Source: an uncultured Coriobacteriaceae bacterium (GTDB taxonomy: Bacteria; Actinomycetota; Coriobacteriia; Coriobacteriales; Atopobiaceae). Taken from it: 44,432 nt of DNA. The stretch covers positions 1 through 44,432 of the forward strand of contig CADCPM010000036.1 in assembly GCA_902803315.1 (NCBI GenBank). The letters run 5' to 3'. The translations under genes were made by a program, and so were the position numbers. Under the pieces are notes generated by a model. The model worked only from the letters and a program-made list of their open reading frames with translations, did not search any database and was not told the DNA's origin. Below, one piece after another: positions 27,256 through 35,229 of this stretch. The first letter of the stretch is position 1. Each line of letters opens with the position of its first letter.

Positions 27256-27930
27256 GTGTTTGGCATAGGGGAGACCGAGCTCGTAATTATCGTGGTGTTT
27301 GCGTTCTTGCTCTTTGGACCCGACAAGTTGCCGGGGATGGGACGGACGCTGGGGCGTGTTTTGCGCCAGTTCCGCAACGCCTCCGAAGGCTTTACCGAAG
27401 TGGTGCAGACCAACATAATGGACCCTGCGTCGGAAGAGCTGGAAAAGTCACCCAAGCAGCGGAAGCGCGAGGCGCAGGAGGCCGAGGCTCAGGCCCAAGA
27501 GGGCGTTGAGAGCCAGGGCGTAGGCGAGGACGCATCCGTGGAACGGGAGGCGCCCAAGCGCGAGACCTTTGCCGAGCGCAAGGCACGTCTGATGGCCGAG
27601 CGCAAGGCAGCCGAGGAGGCTGCCGCGGCACAGGAGGCCGCCGGTACGAACGAGCCCGAGCCCGAGCCCGCGGGACCACAGGCGCCCGAGCCCGCGGGAC
27701 CACCAGCAAAGGCCGACGCAGTCGACGCCAAGGCAGAGGCTCAGACAAAGGCCGACGCCGCGTCGGGCCAAGAGGTGGCAAGCGAGCCGGAGGCAAAGCG
27801 TACGAGCGCTGCCGACCTCTATTCGCTCGGCGCACAAAGGAGCTCCCGCATGCAGGCCAAGGAAGCCGCCGAGGGAGCGTCCGCGGAATCGACGAATGAC
27901 GACTCGGGAGAGGGGGTCGGGGAGGCCTAG
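27256..27930 (+). CDS. tatB: Twin-arginine translocase subunit TatB-like
   Basis: This is a Tat translocase subunit of the TatA/B family (224 residues). A short N-terminal membrane helix (residues about 5-21) is followed by the FGPDKLP hinge and an amphipathic helix (GRTLGRVLRQFRNAS). The start MFGIGETEL carries Glu at position 8, as in TatB, so I favour TatB over TatA. The long C-terminal tail (about 65-224) is charged and repetitive, with EPEPAGPQAPEPAGP, and is probably disordered. It starts at GTG with AGGAAGGTAGG upstream. tatC follows 27 bases later. Whether a separate TatA exists elsewhere cannot be told. Confidence 0.87.
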   Translation: MFGIGETELVIIVVFAFLLFGPDKLPGMGRTLGRVLRQFRNASEGFTEVVQTNIMDPASEELEKSPKQRKREAQEAEAQAQEGVESQGVGEDASVEREAPKRETFAERKARLMAERKAAEEAAAAQEAAGTNEPEPEPAGPQAPEPAGPPAKADAVDAKAEAQTKADAASGQEVASEPEAKRTSAADLYSLGAQRSSRMQAKEAAEGASAESTNDDSGEGVGEA

Positions 27931-27957
27931 GCGCTAGCTGCGCATCCCCCATGCCAT

Positions 27958-28749
27958 ATGCCTATAGGACCAGCACGCATGCCCTTGTTCGACCACCTGT
28001 CCGAGTTTCGGCGCAGGCTTACGATTGTGGTCGTCTCGCTCATAGCCGCAGCGATCGTGGTGTACTTTGCCACGCCTACGCTCATCTCCATCATGCTCGA
28101 CCCCATCCGTGGCGTCCTGCCCGAAGGCTCCGAGCTTACGGTAATTTCGGCTCTGGGCGGCTTTACCATACGCTTTAAGGTCGCGCTCTTCTTTGGCGCC
28201 ATTGTGTGCACGCCCATCATTCTGTGGGAGGTGCTGGGCTTCTTCCTGCCAGCCCTTACCGAGAAAGAGCGCAAATGGGTTCTCCCCACCATCGCGGCCA
28301 TGGTCGGCCTCTTCTTTTTGGGCATGATCTTCTGCTATCTGGTTATCCAAAAGGCGGCCTTTGGCTGGCTCGTGGAGCAGATAACGCAGTTTGCCACCGC
28401 CACTGTTAATGCGGAGGATTACCTCTCCATCATGATGCTGCTTGAGGTGGGATTCGGCATCGCGTTTCAGCTGCCGCTCATTATCTTCTACCTTTCGATC
28501 TTGCACGTGGTGCCCTACCGCACCTTCCGCGGCCAATGGCGCTACGTGTATGTGGGCCTGCTCATACTCTGTGGCGTGGTGACGCCCGACGCGTCTCCCA
28601 TAACCATGGTGCTCATGTACGCCGTTATGCTGGCCCTCTATGAGGTCTCGCTTGCCGTTGCCCGACGCGTGATTATTCTTCGCAACGGCAAGGAGGCACT
28701 CAACTGGACACGCGAGGAATACGCCGAACACGCACTCAAAGACGATTAA
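27958..28749 (+). CDS. tatC: Sec-independent protein translocase TatC
   Basis: TatC (263 residues) is the six-helix membrane receptor that recognises twin-arginine signal peptides with TatB. HLSEFRRRL near residue 13 contains the conserved Glu of the signal-peptide site. FKVALFFGAI, PALTEKERKW and GFGIAFQLPL are TatC segments, and LCGVVTPD near the last helices is typical. Six hydrophobic stretches are visible. The start is uncertain: ATG 27958 and ATG 27979 both lack a good ribosome site, so translation may depend on coupling to tatB. The placement directly after tatB supports a Tat operon. Confidence 0.94.
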   Translation: MPIGPARMPLFDHLSEFRRRLTIVVVSLIAAAIVVYFATPTLISIMLDPIRGVLPEGSELTVISALGGFTIRFKVALFFGAIVCTPIILWEVLGFFLPALTEKERKWVLPTIAAMVGLFFLGMIFCYLVIQKAAFGWLVEQITQFATATVNAEDYLSIMMLLEVGFGIAFQLPLIIFYLSILHVVPYRTFRGQWRYVYVGLLILCGVVTPDASPITMVLMYAVMLALYEVSLAVARRVIILRNGKEALNWTREEYAEHALKDD

Positions 28750-28804
28750 CGACCATCTACGATCTACCGCTGCTGCCTAACCATAACAAACCGAGGAGAC
28801 ACTC

Positions 28805-31282
28805 TTGAGACTCGTCGTTACCGAGAAGAACGATGCCGCCACCCAAATCGCGCGCCTGTTGTGCGACGTGGGCAAGCCTAAGGCCGACAAGGTGTACAAC
28901 ACGCCGGTGTACCGCTTTAAGCACGAGGGCGACGAATGGGTGACCATCGGCCTGAGGGGCCACATACTCGCACCCGACTTTCCCACCCAGCTTAAGTACG
29001 ACAAGAAGCAGGGATGGTATGGCGTCACTACGGATGGAGAGGTCTTGCCGGCGCACGTGCCGGACAGCCTGGCCCGTCCTCCCTACGACACCAAGCGAAA
29101 GCCCTATCTCGCCGATGGCGTGGACATAAAAGGCTGGAAGGTGCCCAGCCTTCCCTACTTGGTGTGGGCTCCCATCGAGAAGCTCCCCGCCGAGAAGGAG
29201 ATCATTCGTGCGCTCAAGAACCTCGCAAAGAAGGCCGACTCGGTGATTATCGGCACCGACTTCGACCGCGAGGGAGAGCTCATTGGTTCCGACGCGCTGC
29301 GGCAGATTCGCATGGTGGCGCCAAACGTGCCCGTAACCCGCGCGCGCTATTCCGCGTTTACCAAGGGCGAGATCGATCACGCCTTCTCCAACTTGGTCGA
29401 ACTCGACCAAGACCTGGCCGACGCCGGCGAGAGCCGCCAGTACATCGACCTCGTTTGGGGCGCCGTGCTTACGCGCTACCTCACCTTGGCACGCCGTGGC
29501 GGCTTTGGCAACGTGCGCTCGGCCGGCCGCGTGCAGACGCCTACGCTTGCGTTGGTGGTGGAGAAGGAAGAGGAGCGCAATGCCTTCGTGCCCGAGGACT
29601 ATTGGGTCATATCGGGCGAGCTCACCTACAACGCCTCCGACCCCTTCAAGACCACGCACGCAACGGCGCGCTTCAAGAAGAAGGAGGAAGCCGAGCTTGC
29701 GTTCTCGCATGTAAAGGGCGAGAAGACGGCCGAGGTAACCAACGTAACCAAAAAGTCGCGCACACAGCGTCCTCCCGCACCGTTTAACACCACGTCGTTG
29801 CAGGCCGCAGCGGCTTCCGAGGGGCTTTCGCCCTCGCGTACCATGCGCTTGGCGGAATCGCTGTACATGCGCGGCCTCATTTCCTATCCGCGCGTAGACA
29901 ACACCGTGTATCCCAGCTCGCTGGATCTGCGCGAGTGCGTAAAGACCGTGAGCGCGGTGCAAGCGTATGCGCCCGTGTGCCAGGAGCTGCTCAAGCAGCC
30001 CAAGCTCACGCCAACCCGAGGCAAGGAGGAGACCACCGACCACCCTCCCATCTACCCCACGGCCGCTGCCAACCCAGAGGACATGCAACCTGCGGAATGG
30101 AAGCTCTACAATCTCGTCGCCCGGCGCTTCTTGGCGACGCTCATGGACGCCTCGGTGAGCGAGAGCACCAAGGTGAGCTTCTCGATTGGTGGCGAACCCT
30201 TTGTGACCTCGGGAACGGTGCTGGTAAAGCCTGGGTTCCGCAAGATCTACCCCTACGGCTTGAAGAAGGACGACCAGCTTCCCGCCCTCGAGAAGGGCTA
30301 TGTGTGCGACGTGAAGTCCATGCGCCTTGACGCCAAGCAAACGGAGCCGCCCGCCCGCTACAGCCAGGGACGCCTGATTCAGGAGATGGAGAAGCGCGGC
30401 CTAGGCACCAAGTCAACGCGGGCGAGTATCATCCAGCGTCTGTATGACGTGAAGTACCTCAAGAACGACCCCGTGGAGCCGAGCCAGCTTGGCATGGCGG
30501 TTATCAAGGCGTTGCACGAGTTTGCGCCACCCATTACCACGCCCGAGATGACGGCCGAGCTCGAGCAAAGCATGACGCGCGTGAGCGAGGGTGCCGATAC
30601 GCAGGACCACGTGGTGGATCAGTCTCGTGCGGCCCTTGCGGAGTGGATCGGAAAGCTCATCGACCATGTGGACGAGCTGGGGAACGAGATTGCGGACGCC
30701 GTGACAGCCGATGCGAAGGTAGGCGTTTGTCCCAAGTGCGGCAAGGACCTGGTAATGAAGTCGTCGGCCAAGACGCGTGGCTCCTTTATTGGCTGCATGG
30801 GATGGCCCGATTGCGACGTTACATACCCCGTGCCAACGGGGCGAATCTCTCCCCTGGAAGGCGTTTGCCCGGAGTGTGGCGCACCGCGCATTAAGGTGCA
30901 GCCTTTCCGTCAACGTGCGTACGAGCAGTGCGTTAACCCGCAGTGTCCCACCAACTTTGAGCCCGACCTCAAGGTGGGAGAGTGCGCCGCATGTGCAGAG
31001 GCGGGTCGCCACGGAGACCTTATTGCCCATAAGAGCGAGCGGACTGGTAAGCGGTTCATTCGCTGCCAGAACTTTGAGGAGTGCGGCACGAGCTATCCGC
31101 TGCCTGCGCGTGGCAAGTTGCACGCGCTGGGCGAGACGTGCCCCGAATGCGGTGCGCCCATGGTCGAGGTAACCACCCAGCGTGGTCCTTGGCGCATATG
31201 CGTGAACATGGATTGTCCCAGCAAGGAGAAGAAGACAACAACGACGCGCCGTCGCGGTGGAAGGCGTACGAAAAAGTCGTAG
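28805..31282 (+). CDS. topA: Type IA DNA topoisomerase I, archaeal-like
   Basis: This is a type IA topoisomerase (825 residues) that relaxes negatively supercoiled DNA through a 5'-phosphotyrosine link. The TOPRIM motif GTDFDREGE is near residue 153-161 and the nucleophile is Y361 in LISYPRVDN. The C-terminus holds several zinc ribbons (CPKCG, CMGWPDC, CPECG, CVNPQC, CPECG) and a basic tail. The N-terminus MRLVVTEKNDAA and the segment ELDQDLADAGESRQYIDLVWGAVLTR resemble archaeal topoisomerase I more than the bacterial VIVESPAKAKTI type, suggesting ancient transfer. TTG 28805 follows GAGGAG. It is probably the main topoisomerase I, since nothing shows a second copy. Confidence 0.92.
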   Translation: MRLVVTEKNDAATQIARLLCDVGKPKADKVYNTPVYRFKHEGDEWVTIGLRGHILAPDFPTQLKYDKKQGWYGVTTDGEVLPAHVPDSLARPPYDTKRKPYLADGVDIKGWKVPSLPYLVWAPIEKLPAEKEIIRALKNLAKKADSVIIGTDFDREGELIGSDALRQIRMVAPNVPVTRARYSAFTKGEIDHAFSNLVELDQDLADAGESRQYIDLVWGAVLTRYLTLARRGGFGNVRSAGRVQTPTLALVVEKEEERNAFVPEDYWVISGELTYNASDPFKTTHATARFKKKEEAELAFSHVKGEKTAEVTNVTKKSRTQRPPAPFNTTSLQAAAASEGLSPSRTMRLAESLYMRGLISYPRVDNTVYPSSLDLRECVKTVSAVQAYAPVCQELLKQPKLTPTRGKEETTDHPPIYPTAAANPEDMQPAEWKLYNLVARRFLATLMDASVSESTKVSFSIGGEPFVTSGTVLVKPGFRKIYPYGLKKDDQLPALEKGYVCDVKSMRLDAKQTEPPARYSQGRLIQEMEKRGLGTKSTRASIIQRLYDVKYLKNDPVEPSQLGMAVIKALHEFAPPITTPEMTAELEQSMTRVSEGADTQDHVVDQSRAALAEWIGKLIDHVDELGNEIADAVTADAKVGVCPKCGKDLVMKSSAKTRGSFIGCMGWPDCDVTYPVPTGRISPLEGVCPECGAPRIKVQPFRQRAYEQCVNPQCPTNFEPDLKVGECAACAEAGRHGDLIAHKSERTGKRFIRCQNFEECGTSYPLPARGKLHALGETCPECGAPMVEVTTQRGPWRICVNMDCPSKEKKTTTTRRRGGRRTKKS

Positions 31283-31568
31283 CGTCTGCGGGGGTGCCCG
31301 TCCCGAGGGAGGCGCCAAATCCTTCCGGGGACGTGGAAAGCGCCATGCTCGAACGGCGCTGCACCGCCTCGAGCTGACGGGTCGGGGTGGGAGAGGCTCC
31401 GCGTGCTCGAACGGCGCTGCGCTTGCCGAGGGGGAGACGGAAGTCTCCGTGCTCAGACAGCGCTTCGCGAACTGCGCCGGAGACTTCCGTCTCCCCCTCG
31501 GCTACCACTTCGCGAATTCGCGAGGCTTGCTATACTGTGTGCGTACACATTGCTGAGGAGGTTGTGCG
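31283..31568. repeat. Repeat-rich gap between topA and tmk
   Basis: This 286-base gap has no credible gene. It contains a perfect 24-bp inverted repeat (31426-31449 with 31478-31501, core GGGGGAGACGGAAGTCTCCG) and two direct copies of GCTCGAACGGCGCTGC (near 31347 and 31406) with a third degenerate one near 31450. Positions 31332-31351 are identical, inverted, to 15979-15998 in the other large palindrome. No T tract is present. Confidence 0.8.
31528..31536 (+). promoter_or_regulatory. Candidate extended -10 promoter of tmk
   Basis: TGCTATACT matches an extended -10 element (TGnTATACT) 32 bases before the tmk start. No good -35 is seen, which extended -10 promoters can tolerate. TGTGTGCGTACACA just downstream is a near-palindrome and might bind a regulator. 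Confidence 0.5.
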
Positions 31569-32189
31569 ATGGCGAGCAAAGGCCTGTTCATAACGCTCGA
31601 GGGTGTAGATGGCTGCGGCAAGTCCACTCAGGCGGACTTGCTGGTGGATGCGCTCAAGGCGAAGAGTCGCGAGGTCGTCCGTCTGCGCGACCCCGGGAGC
31701 ACCCGTCTTTCCGAGAAGATTCGCTTGATGCTGCTCGATCCCGCAAACAAAGACATGTGCGACGAGTGCGAGCTCTTGCTCTACGAGGCTGCCCGCGCGC
31801 AGATGGTGCGAGAGGCCATTCAGCCGGCGCTCGAACGCGGAGCGGTTGTTGTGTGCGATCGCTATACCGATTCAACCTTTGCCTATCAGGCAGGTGCACG
31901 CGGACTGTCGTCAGAGCTCGTGCAGGCTGCCAATGGCATTGGCGACTGTGGCGTGACGCCAGACGTTACCCTTGTGTTCGATCTGAGTCCGGAAGAGGCG
32001 CTTTGCAGAGCCACGAGCGAGGGGACCGATCGGCTCGAGGGGGAGGGAATGGCGTTCCAGCGGCGTGTACGCGAAGGATACCAACAGCTCGCGCAAAAAG
32101 AGCCCGATCGCGTGCGTGTGATCGACGCGGTGGGATCTATAGAGGTCGTGCGCACGCGCATGATGAGCGCTCTGAGCGATGTGCTATAG
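31569..32189 (+). CDS. tmk: Thymidylate kinase
   Basis: Thymidylate kinase (206 residues) converts dTMP to dTDP in the synthesis of DNA precursors. The P-loop EGVDGCGKST is at about residues 11-20, the DPGSTRLSEKIR segment matches the usual EPGGT-type site with Asp for Glu, and DRYTDSTFAYQ is the substrate-binding motif. The lid segment RLEGEGMAFQRRVREGY is typical. The ATG follows GAGGAGG. It starts the conserved tmk-holB-ricT cluster, known in this order in many Gram-positive bacteria. The length is normal. Confidence 0.95.
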   Translation: MASKGLFITLEGVDGCGKSTQADLLVDALKAKSREVVRLRDPGSTRLSEKIRLMLLDPANKDMCDECELLLYEAARAQMVREAIQPALERGAVVVCDRYTDSTFAYQAGARGLSSELVQAANGIGDCGVTPDVTLVFDLSPEEALCRATSEGTDRLEGEGMAFQRRVREGYQQLAQKEPDRVRVIDAVGSIEVVRTRMMSALSDVL

Positions 32190-32261
32190 GGTGAGGATAA
32201 AGTCCTTCCCTCCTTCCCGTGTCTTCCGTAGTTGAACGAGTGCCGTACGAAGAGAGTGTCT

Positions 32262-33398
32262 GTGCCAAACGTCTACCAAGTTCCGCAAGCGCTTACGTGC
32301 CTTGCGTATCAGCCGCGCGTACGCGATTTTTTGTCTGCTGCCTATAGAGAGGGGCGGCTTTCGCATGCCTATCTTTTCCTCGGCGCGCCGGGGTCGGGCA
32401 TGTTGGAGGCGGCCGATGCGCTGGCGCAGTGCGTCGTGTGCCCAAACGACGGCGACGCCTCGTGCGACGAGTGCATTCGTGTGGCCCATCACACCCATCC
32501 CGACGTGCGCCACTATGCCCCCGAGGGTGTGGCGGGCTACTTGGTGGGGCAGGTGCGCTCCATAGTGGAGGACGCCGCGCTCTCTCCCGTGCGCGCGTCG
32601 TCCAAGGTATACATCCTGGATGGGGCGGACCGGCTGCGCGGCACTGCCGCAAACGCACTTCTCAAAACGATTGAAGAGCCTCCTCAGGGAGTCATGTTCA
32701 TTCTTATCGCGCGTTCCGCCGATGCCGTGTTGCCGACGCTTGTCTCTAGATGCCAACAGGTGCCCTTTAGGGTCATTCCCAACGACGTGGCCTTGGAGCT
32801 GGTGGAGCGCGGGACCGGGGCGGACAAGGGCGAAGCGCGCATAGCGCTTTCGGTCGCGGGATCTCCGGAGCGTGCCATTGCGTTCCTTTCGTCTCCCGAT
32901 CGTCGTGCCGTACGGCGAGACGTGGTGCGTACGCTGGGCGAGCTGGCGAACGACGATGCGTGGGACGTGTTATGCGCAGCGCAGCTCATCTGCGAGAATG
33001 TGCGCAAGCCCTTCGCCAGGGCCGGGGGCAAAAGCGCTGCTCCGAGCCCGGTGAGCGATCGCGATGCGGAGTATTTGTCAAAGAAGGCTCTTCGACAAAT
33101 TGAGGAGGCGCAGAAGCGAGAGCTTACGGCGCGCGAGCGTTCGGGTATGATGGAGGCTATTGCGGCCGCAGAGTCCTTGCTTCGCGATGTGCTCGCGCGC
33201 TGCGAGGGAGCGGTGGAACCCGTTGTAAATGAGGACGTTGAGGACGTGGTGGATCGCATCGCACAGTCGTGCTCCACGGCCGCGGCTCTTCAGGCGCTCG
33301 ATGCCTGCAGAATTGCGGCATCAGACATCGCCCGCAACGTAACACCCCAGCTGGCCATGGAGGTCATGCTGCTTGCCATAAAGGAGGCTCTTGTATGA
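32262..33398 (+). CDS. holB: DNA polymerase III subunit delta'
   Basis: This is the delta' clamp-loader subunit (about 378 residues), which helps open the sliding clamp at replication primers. The phosphate loop reads LGAPGSGM, with Met where ATP-binding paralogues have Lys, fitting a subunit that does not hydrolyse ATP. A four-Cys zinc module (CVVC..CDEC, about residues 59-76) and the SRC sensor motif (VSRCQQ) are present. TIEEPPQGVMFILIA is diagnostic. The start is uncertain: GTG 32262 has AAGAGAG at a suitable distance; TTG 32232 has nothing. Its stop overlaps the next ATG by four bases, so holB and ricT are coupled. Confidence 0.88.
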   Translation: MPNVYQVPQALTCLAYQPRVRDFLSAAYREGRLSHAYLFLGAPGSGMLEAADALAQCVVCPNDGDASCDECIRVAHHTHPDVRHYAPEGVAGYLVGQVRSIVEDAALSPVRASSKVYILDGADRLRGTAANALLKTIEEPPQGVMFILIARSADAVLPTLVSRCQQVPFRVIPNDVALELVERGTGADKGEARIALSVAGSPERAIAFLSSPDRRAVRRDVVRTLGELANDDAWDVLCAAQLICENVRKPFARAGGKSAAPSPVSDRDAEYLSKKALRQIEEAQKRELTARERSGMMEAIAAAESLLRDVLARCEGAVEPVVNEDVEDVVDRIAQSCSTAAALQALDACRIAASDIARNVTPQLAMEVMLLAIKEALV

Positions 33399-34912
33399 CG
33401 TCTGTCATACCTGTTAAGTTTGCCTATGCCGTGCGCGACCTGTGGTTCGATCAGGCAGGCACGGACGCCCAGGAGGGCGACCACGTTATCTGCTCAACCG
33501 AGCGTGGAACGGAGATCGGCCTGGCAACGGGCCCCGCGCGTGAGGTGAGTGCCGCCGAGCTGCGCGAGGTCATTGGCAATTCGACTCTCAAACCGGTGCT
33601 GCGCATTGCTACCGACGCGGACCTAGACCGCGCGAACGAGCTCGCAGTAATGGGCGACGAGGCGTTCCCCACGTTCCGTGACCTTGTGAAGAAGAGCGGC
33701 CTCGACATGAAGCCGGTAGGCGTGGAATACCTGTTTGGCGGCGAGAAGGTCGTGTGCTACTTCGCCGCCGAGGAACGCGTCGACTTTAGGCAACTCGTTC
33801 GCGACGTGTCGCATGAGCTGCACCAGCGCATAGATATGCGCCAGATTGGCGTGCGCGAGGAATCTGCCATGGTGGGCGGCTTTGGCCATTGCGGTCAGGA
33901 GTTGTGCTGCGCGCGCTTTGGCCTGTCCTTCGAGCCGGTGTCCATTCGTATGGCAAAGGAACAGGACCTACCCCTCACCTCCAACAAGATAAGCGGAGCG
34001 TGCGGGCGTCTTATGTGCTGCCTGCGCTACGAGTTCGAGGCGTATCGCGACTTTAAGGGCCGCGCGCCCAAGCGCAACGCCGTCATTGACACGCCCTTGG
34101 GCAAGGCAAAGGTCGTTGAGTACGATACGCCGAAGGAGCAGCTTGCGCTGCGCATAGAAAACGGCAAGGTCGTAAGGATTCCCTTGGCCGAGATGGTCAC
34201 ATCGGAGGCGGCGATTAAGAAGTCGGAGGAGCTGCATTGTCCCTGCAGGCCCGACACCGTGGTTCGCGCCTCGCTGGAAAAGCTGAGCTCGCCTGACGTT
34301 CAGATGGCGCTCGCGGAGCTCGATCGCAAGAACGGCGTGGTGGTTGAGGACGAATTCGACTCCGCGGACATTTTTGTGGAGACAAAACCGCGCAAGCGCC
34401 GTAACCGCAGGAAGGCTACACGGACCGAAGCAGCAAGCGCGAAGCAGAAGCAGGAGCGGGAGCCAGCCGCCACGAACGCAGCTCCTGCCGAAAAGCGCGT
34501 TCGCCGCAGGAGACGCAAGCGGTCTGGCGCAGGGACGGCTGAGCCGGCTGCGACTACGCAGAGCGCAGCCACGCCGAGCACGGTGGCGCAGAGCACGCCT
34601 GCGCAGGATGCCGACAAGCCCAAGGAGGGAAGGAGGCGTAGGCGCCATCGCAGCGCTGGCGCCAAGCAGGCCGCCGCTACGCCCGCCAACCAAACAGCCA
34701 AGAGCCAAGACGCCAAGCCCAAGGCAAAGCGTCGGCCGGGAGATCGCGGGGGACAAAAGGCCCCGCAGCAGAAGGCCCCGCAGCAGAAGGCCCCACAGCA
34801 AAAGGCCCCGCAAGCGGAAGAGGGCGCGCAGAAGCGCCGTCGTCGGCGTCGTAGACGTGGAGGCAGCGGCGGGGCCAGCGGAAACGAAGGCAACAAGCAG
34901 ACGTCCAAATAG
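33395..34912 (+). CDS. ricT: PSP1/RicT-family protein with long basic tail
   Basis: This belongs to the PSP1 family (YaaT/RicT). In Bacillus RicT forms an iron-sulphur complex with RicA and RicF that directs RNase Y processing of mRNA. The PSP1 core covers about residues 1-290, with conserved cysteines in GHCGQELCC and GRLMCCLRYE. The remaining residues (about 330-505) form a low-complexity Ala/Lys/Arg/Pro tail including four tandem QQKAP-type units. That tail is coded by 15-bp DNA repeats at 34757-34816 and is unusual for the family. The ATG at 33395 has AAAGGAGG in the end of holB and overlaps it. No RicA or RicF is nearby. Function is by homology. Confidence 0.9.
   Translation: MTSVIPVKFAYAVRDLWFDQAGTDAQEGDHVICSTERGTEIGLATGPAREVSAAELREVIGNSTLKPVLRIATDADLDRANELAVMGDEAFPTFRDLVKKSGLDMKPVGVEYLFGGEKVVCYFAAEERVDFRQLVRDVSHELHQRIDMRQIGVREESAMVGGFGHCGQELCCARFGLSFEPVSIRMAKEQDLPLTSNKISGACGRLMCCLRYEFEAYRDFKGRAPKRNAVIDTPLGKAKVVEYDTPKEQLALRIENGKVVRIPLAEMVTSEAAIKKSEELHCPCRPDTVVRASLEKLSSPDVQMALAELDRKNGVVVEDEFDSADIFVETKPRKRRNRRKATRTEAASAKQKQEREPAATNAAPAEKRVRRRRRKRSGAGTAEPAATTQSAATPSTVAQSTPAQDADKPKEGRRRRRHRSAGAKQAAATPANQTAKSQDAKPKAKRRPGDRGGQKAPQQKAPQQKAPQQKAPQAEEGAQKRRRRRRRRGGSGGASGNEGNKQTSK
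34757..34816 (+). repeat. Four tandem 15-bp repeats in ricT tail
   Basis: AAGGCCCCGCAGCAG repeats at 34757, 34772, 34787 and 34802. The first two copies are identical, the third has two differences and the last is more degenerate. They encode KAPQQ units in frame. Repeat number may vary between strains without shifting the frame. Confidence 0.85.
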
Positions 34913-34932
34913 AAGGCGAATGCAAGCTTTGG

Positions 34933-34976
34933 GACAGTCCCCAAGTTGAGGTTTTGTGCCTCGGCTTGGGGCTTGT
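34933..34976 (+). terminator. Palindrome after ricT (GGGGACAG family)
   Basis: GACA..CCCCAAG..GAGG pairs with CCTC..CTTGGGG..TGTC around a TTTTGTG loop. It lies 20 bases after the ricT stop and may end the transcript, though the following CTGTTACTGCCCC has no T run. The rest of the gap to 35229 is AT-rich around 35041-35170 and holds a TATACT at 35177-35182 that could serve the next gene. Confidence 0.55.
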
Positions 34977-35229
34977 CTGTTACTGCCCCTTTGCTGCGGG
35001 CCGTACCGCCTGCCGAGCATCCTGAAGAGTGTGTTTAATGCTAAATATATAATGCGAAATCTATAAACTAGGCAACAATTGTCCTGTAAACAAGCGGGGA
35101 ATGGACGCTTCGCGCCGTCTGTCCCACCAATAAAAAACATACAGGGTTCTGAACTTTTCATGTAGGAAATGAGGGCTATACTTTGATTGTGCGTGGCCGA
35201 TGGCTCAGGAGGGCCAGAAGGGAATTCTT

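Noticed and set aside
28757..30340. Long minus-strand frame (527 codons) opposite topA.
   Set aside because: It overlaps the well-supported topoisomerase gene and encodes nothing recognisable.
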